Positions 63,740 through 64,000 of a stretch of 64,000 nucleotides of DNA are shown piece after piece. The stretch's first letter is position 1. Every line of letters starts with the position of its first letter. Source of the stretch: Liopterus haemorrhoidalis. Lineage: Eukaryota > Arthropoda > Insecta > Coleoptera > Dytiscidae. The position numbers and the translations under genes are program-made. The stretch is taken from the NCBI GenBank assembly GCA_963971575.1, contig OZ020625.1:21194474-21258473 (forward strand), written 5' to 3'. Below the pieces are notes generated by a model. The model was not told where the DNA came from, did not search any database, and was given only the letters and a program-made list of their open reading frames with translations.

Positions 63740-64000
63740 ATGCCCAAAGCTCTTTGTAGCCGTGCTCAAAGGATGGTTTTGTCTCTTATTAATTATTTTG
63801 AAAGAGAGCGAGACAATGGTGGACCTTTAATGGATGTGAAATGTGTCAGAGATGTGAGTAAATATAAAATTTAGTTTATATCTATGGTCTTTTCACTTGA
63901 ATATATTTCTACAAATAATTGTTAATTAACTTTTTAGAGAGTTGCAGCACAACAAGCGAGAGGTGAAACTGTCAGTAGCCCGAAAAAGAAACGAACACGT
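63740..64000 (+). CDS. IS630/DDE-type transposase-like gene, first two exons
   Basis: Exon 1 63740-63853: MPKALCSRAQRMVLSLINYF, then ERERDNGGPLMDVKCVRD. An 84-bp intron with GTGAGT (63854) and TTTTTAG (63937) follows. Exon 2, in phase 0, starts RVAAQQARGETVSSPKKKRT and runs off the window. The joined start (Y-F-E...NGGPL...V.DRVAAQ) matches the helix-turn-helix region of the shortened transposase at 56528 (YFKSEKENNGPL...VRQRVAAA), which has no intron there. A clean frame and intron suggest either an autonomous element or a host-retained gene; the C-terminus is needed to decide. Confidence 0.65.

Overview
This window is repeat-dominated eukaryotic DNA, almost certainly from an insect. It is strongly AT-rich and has no operons or ribosome binding sites. 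It carries the usual insect transposon set: jockey-type and other EN/RT LINEs, an R4/Dong-like LINE, Penelope, mariner (including a 41-residue D-D spacing group), Tc1, hAT, Tigger/pogo, PIF-Harbinger and a piggyBac-like element. I cannot name the species. No rRNA, CRISPR or complete functional tRNA was seen. A 200-N gap lies at 61605-61804, so this is a scaffold.

Layout. 1-1670: right part of a Tigger/CENP-B-type transposon with a long open transposase on the minus strand. 1702-11323: one hAT-type element (8-bp target duplication) swollen by insertions, mainly a 5-kb, nearly intact LINE. 11711-14427: solo LTR (5-bp duplication) with a hAT MITE inside. 14993-18251: two mariners and a hAT MITE. 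18478-22010: minus-strand LINE carrying an R4/Dong-like LINE in its (TTA)n tail, a tandem-repeat block and an LTR-like insert. 22338-30437: Tc1, a broken hAT (ZBED-like) gene with a piggyBac-like insert, and a long Tc1 element holding a mariner derivative, two Harbingers and a MITE. 31086-35753: dispersed repeat, a host-gene-like last exon, a Tigger derivative and a hAT. 35774-43515: stacked MITEs of three families (called A, B and C here), nested up to four deep. 43596-54190: a Tc1 with a head-to-head Penelope pair, then an old LINE holding a mariner that itself holds a full-length jockey-like LINE. 54198-55825: Tc1. 55962-56120: a second host-gene-like exon. 56320-61604: a mariner with two insertions, a LINE, and a second R4/Dong-like 3' end abutting its (TTA)n tail. 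61805-64000: LINE, Harbinger and mariner fragments, then the first two exons of an IS630/DDE-type gene at the edge.

The main biological reading is as follows. Two short open segments on the minus strand (56120-55962 and 32693-32203) have compatible splice sites and reading phase, and lie outside all transposons. They may be the last two exons of an unrecognised host gene whose intron of about 23 kb consists almost entirely of nested transposons. Many insertion events can be dated relative to each other, because target duplications, or an uninterrupted sister repeat, show the empty site. All calls come from reading the sequence by eye; no database search was made.
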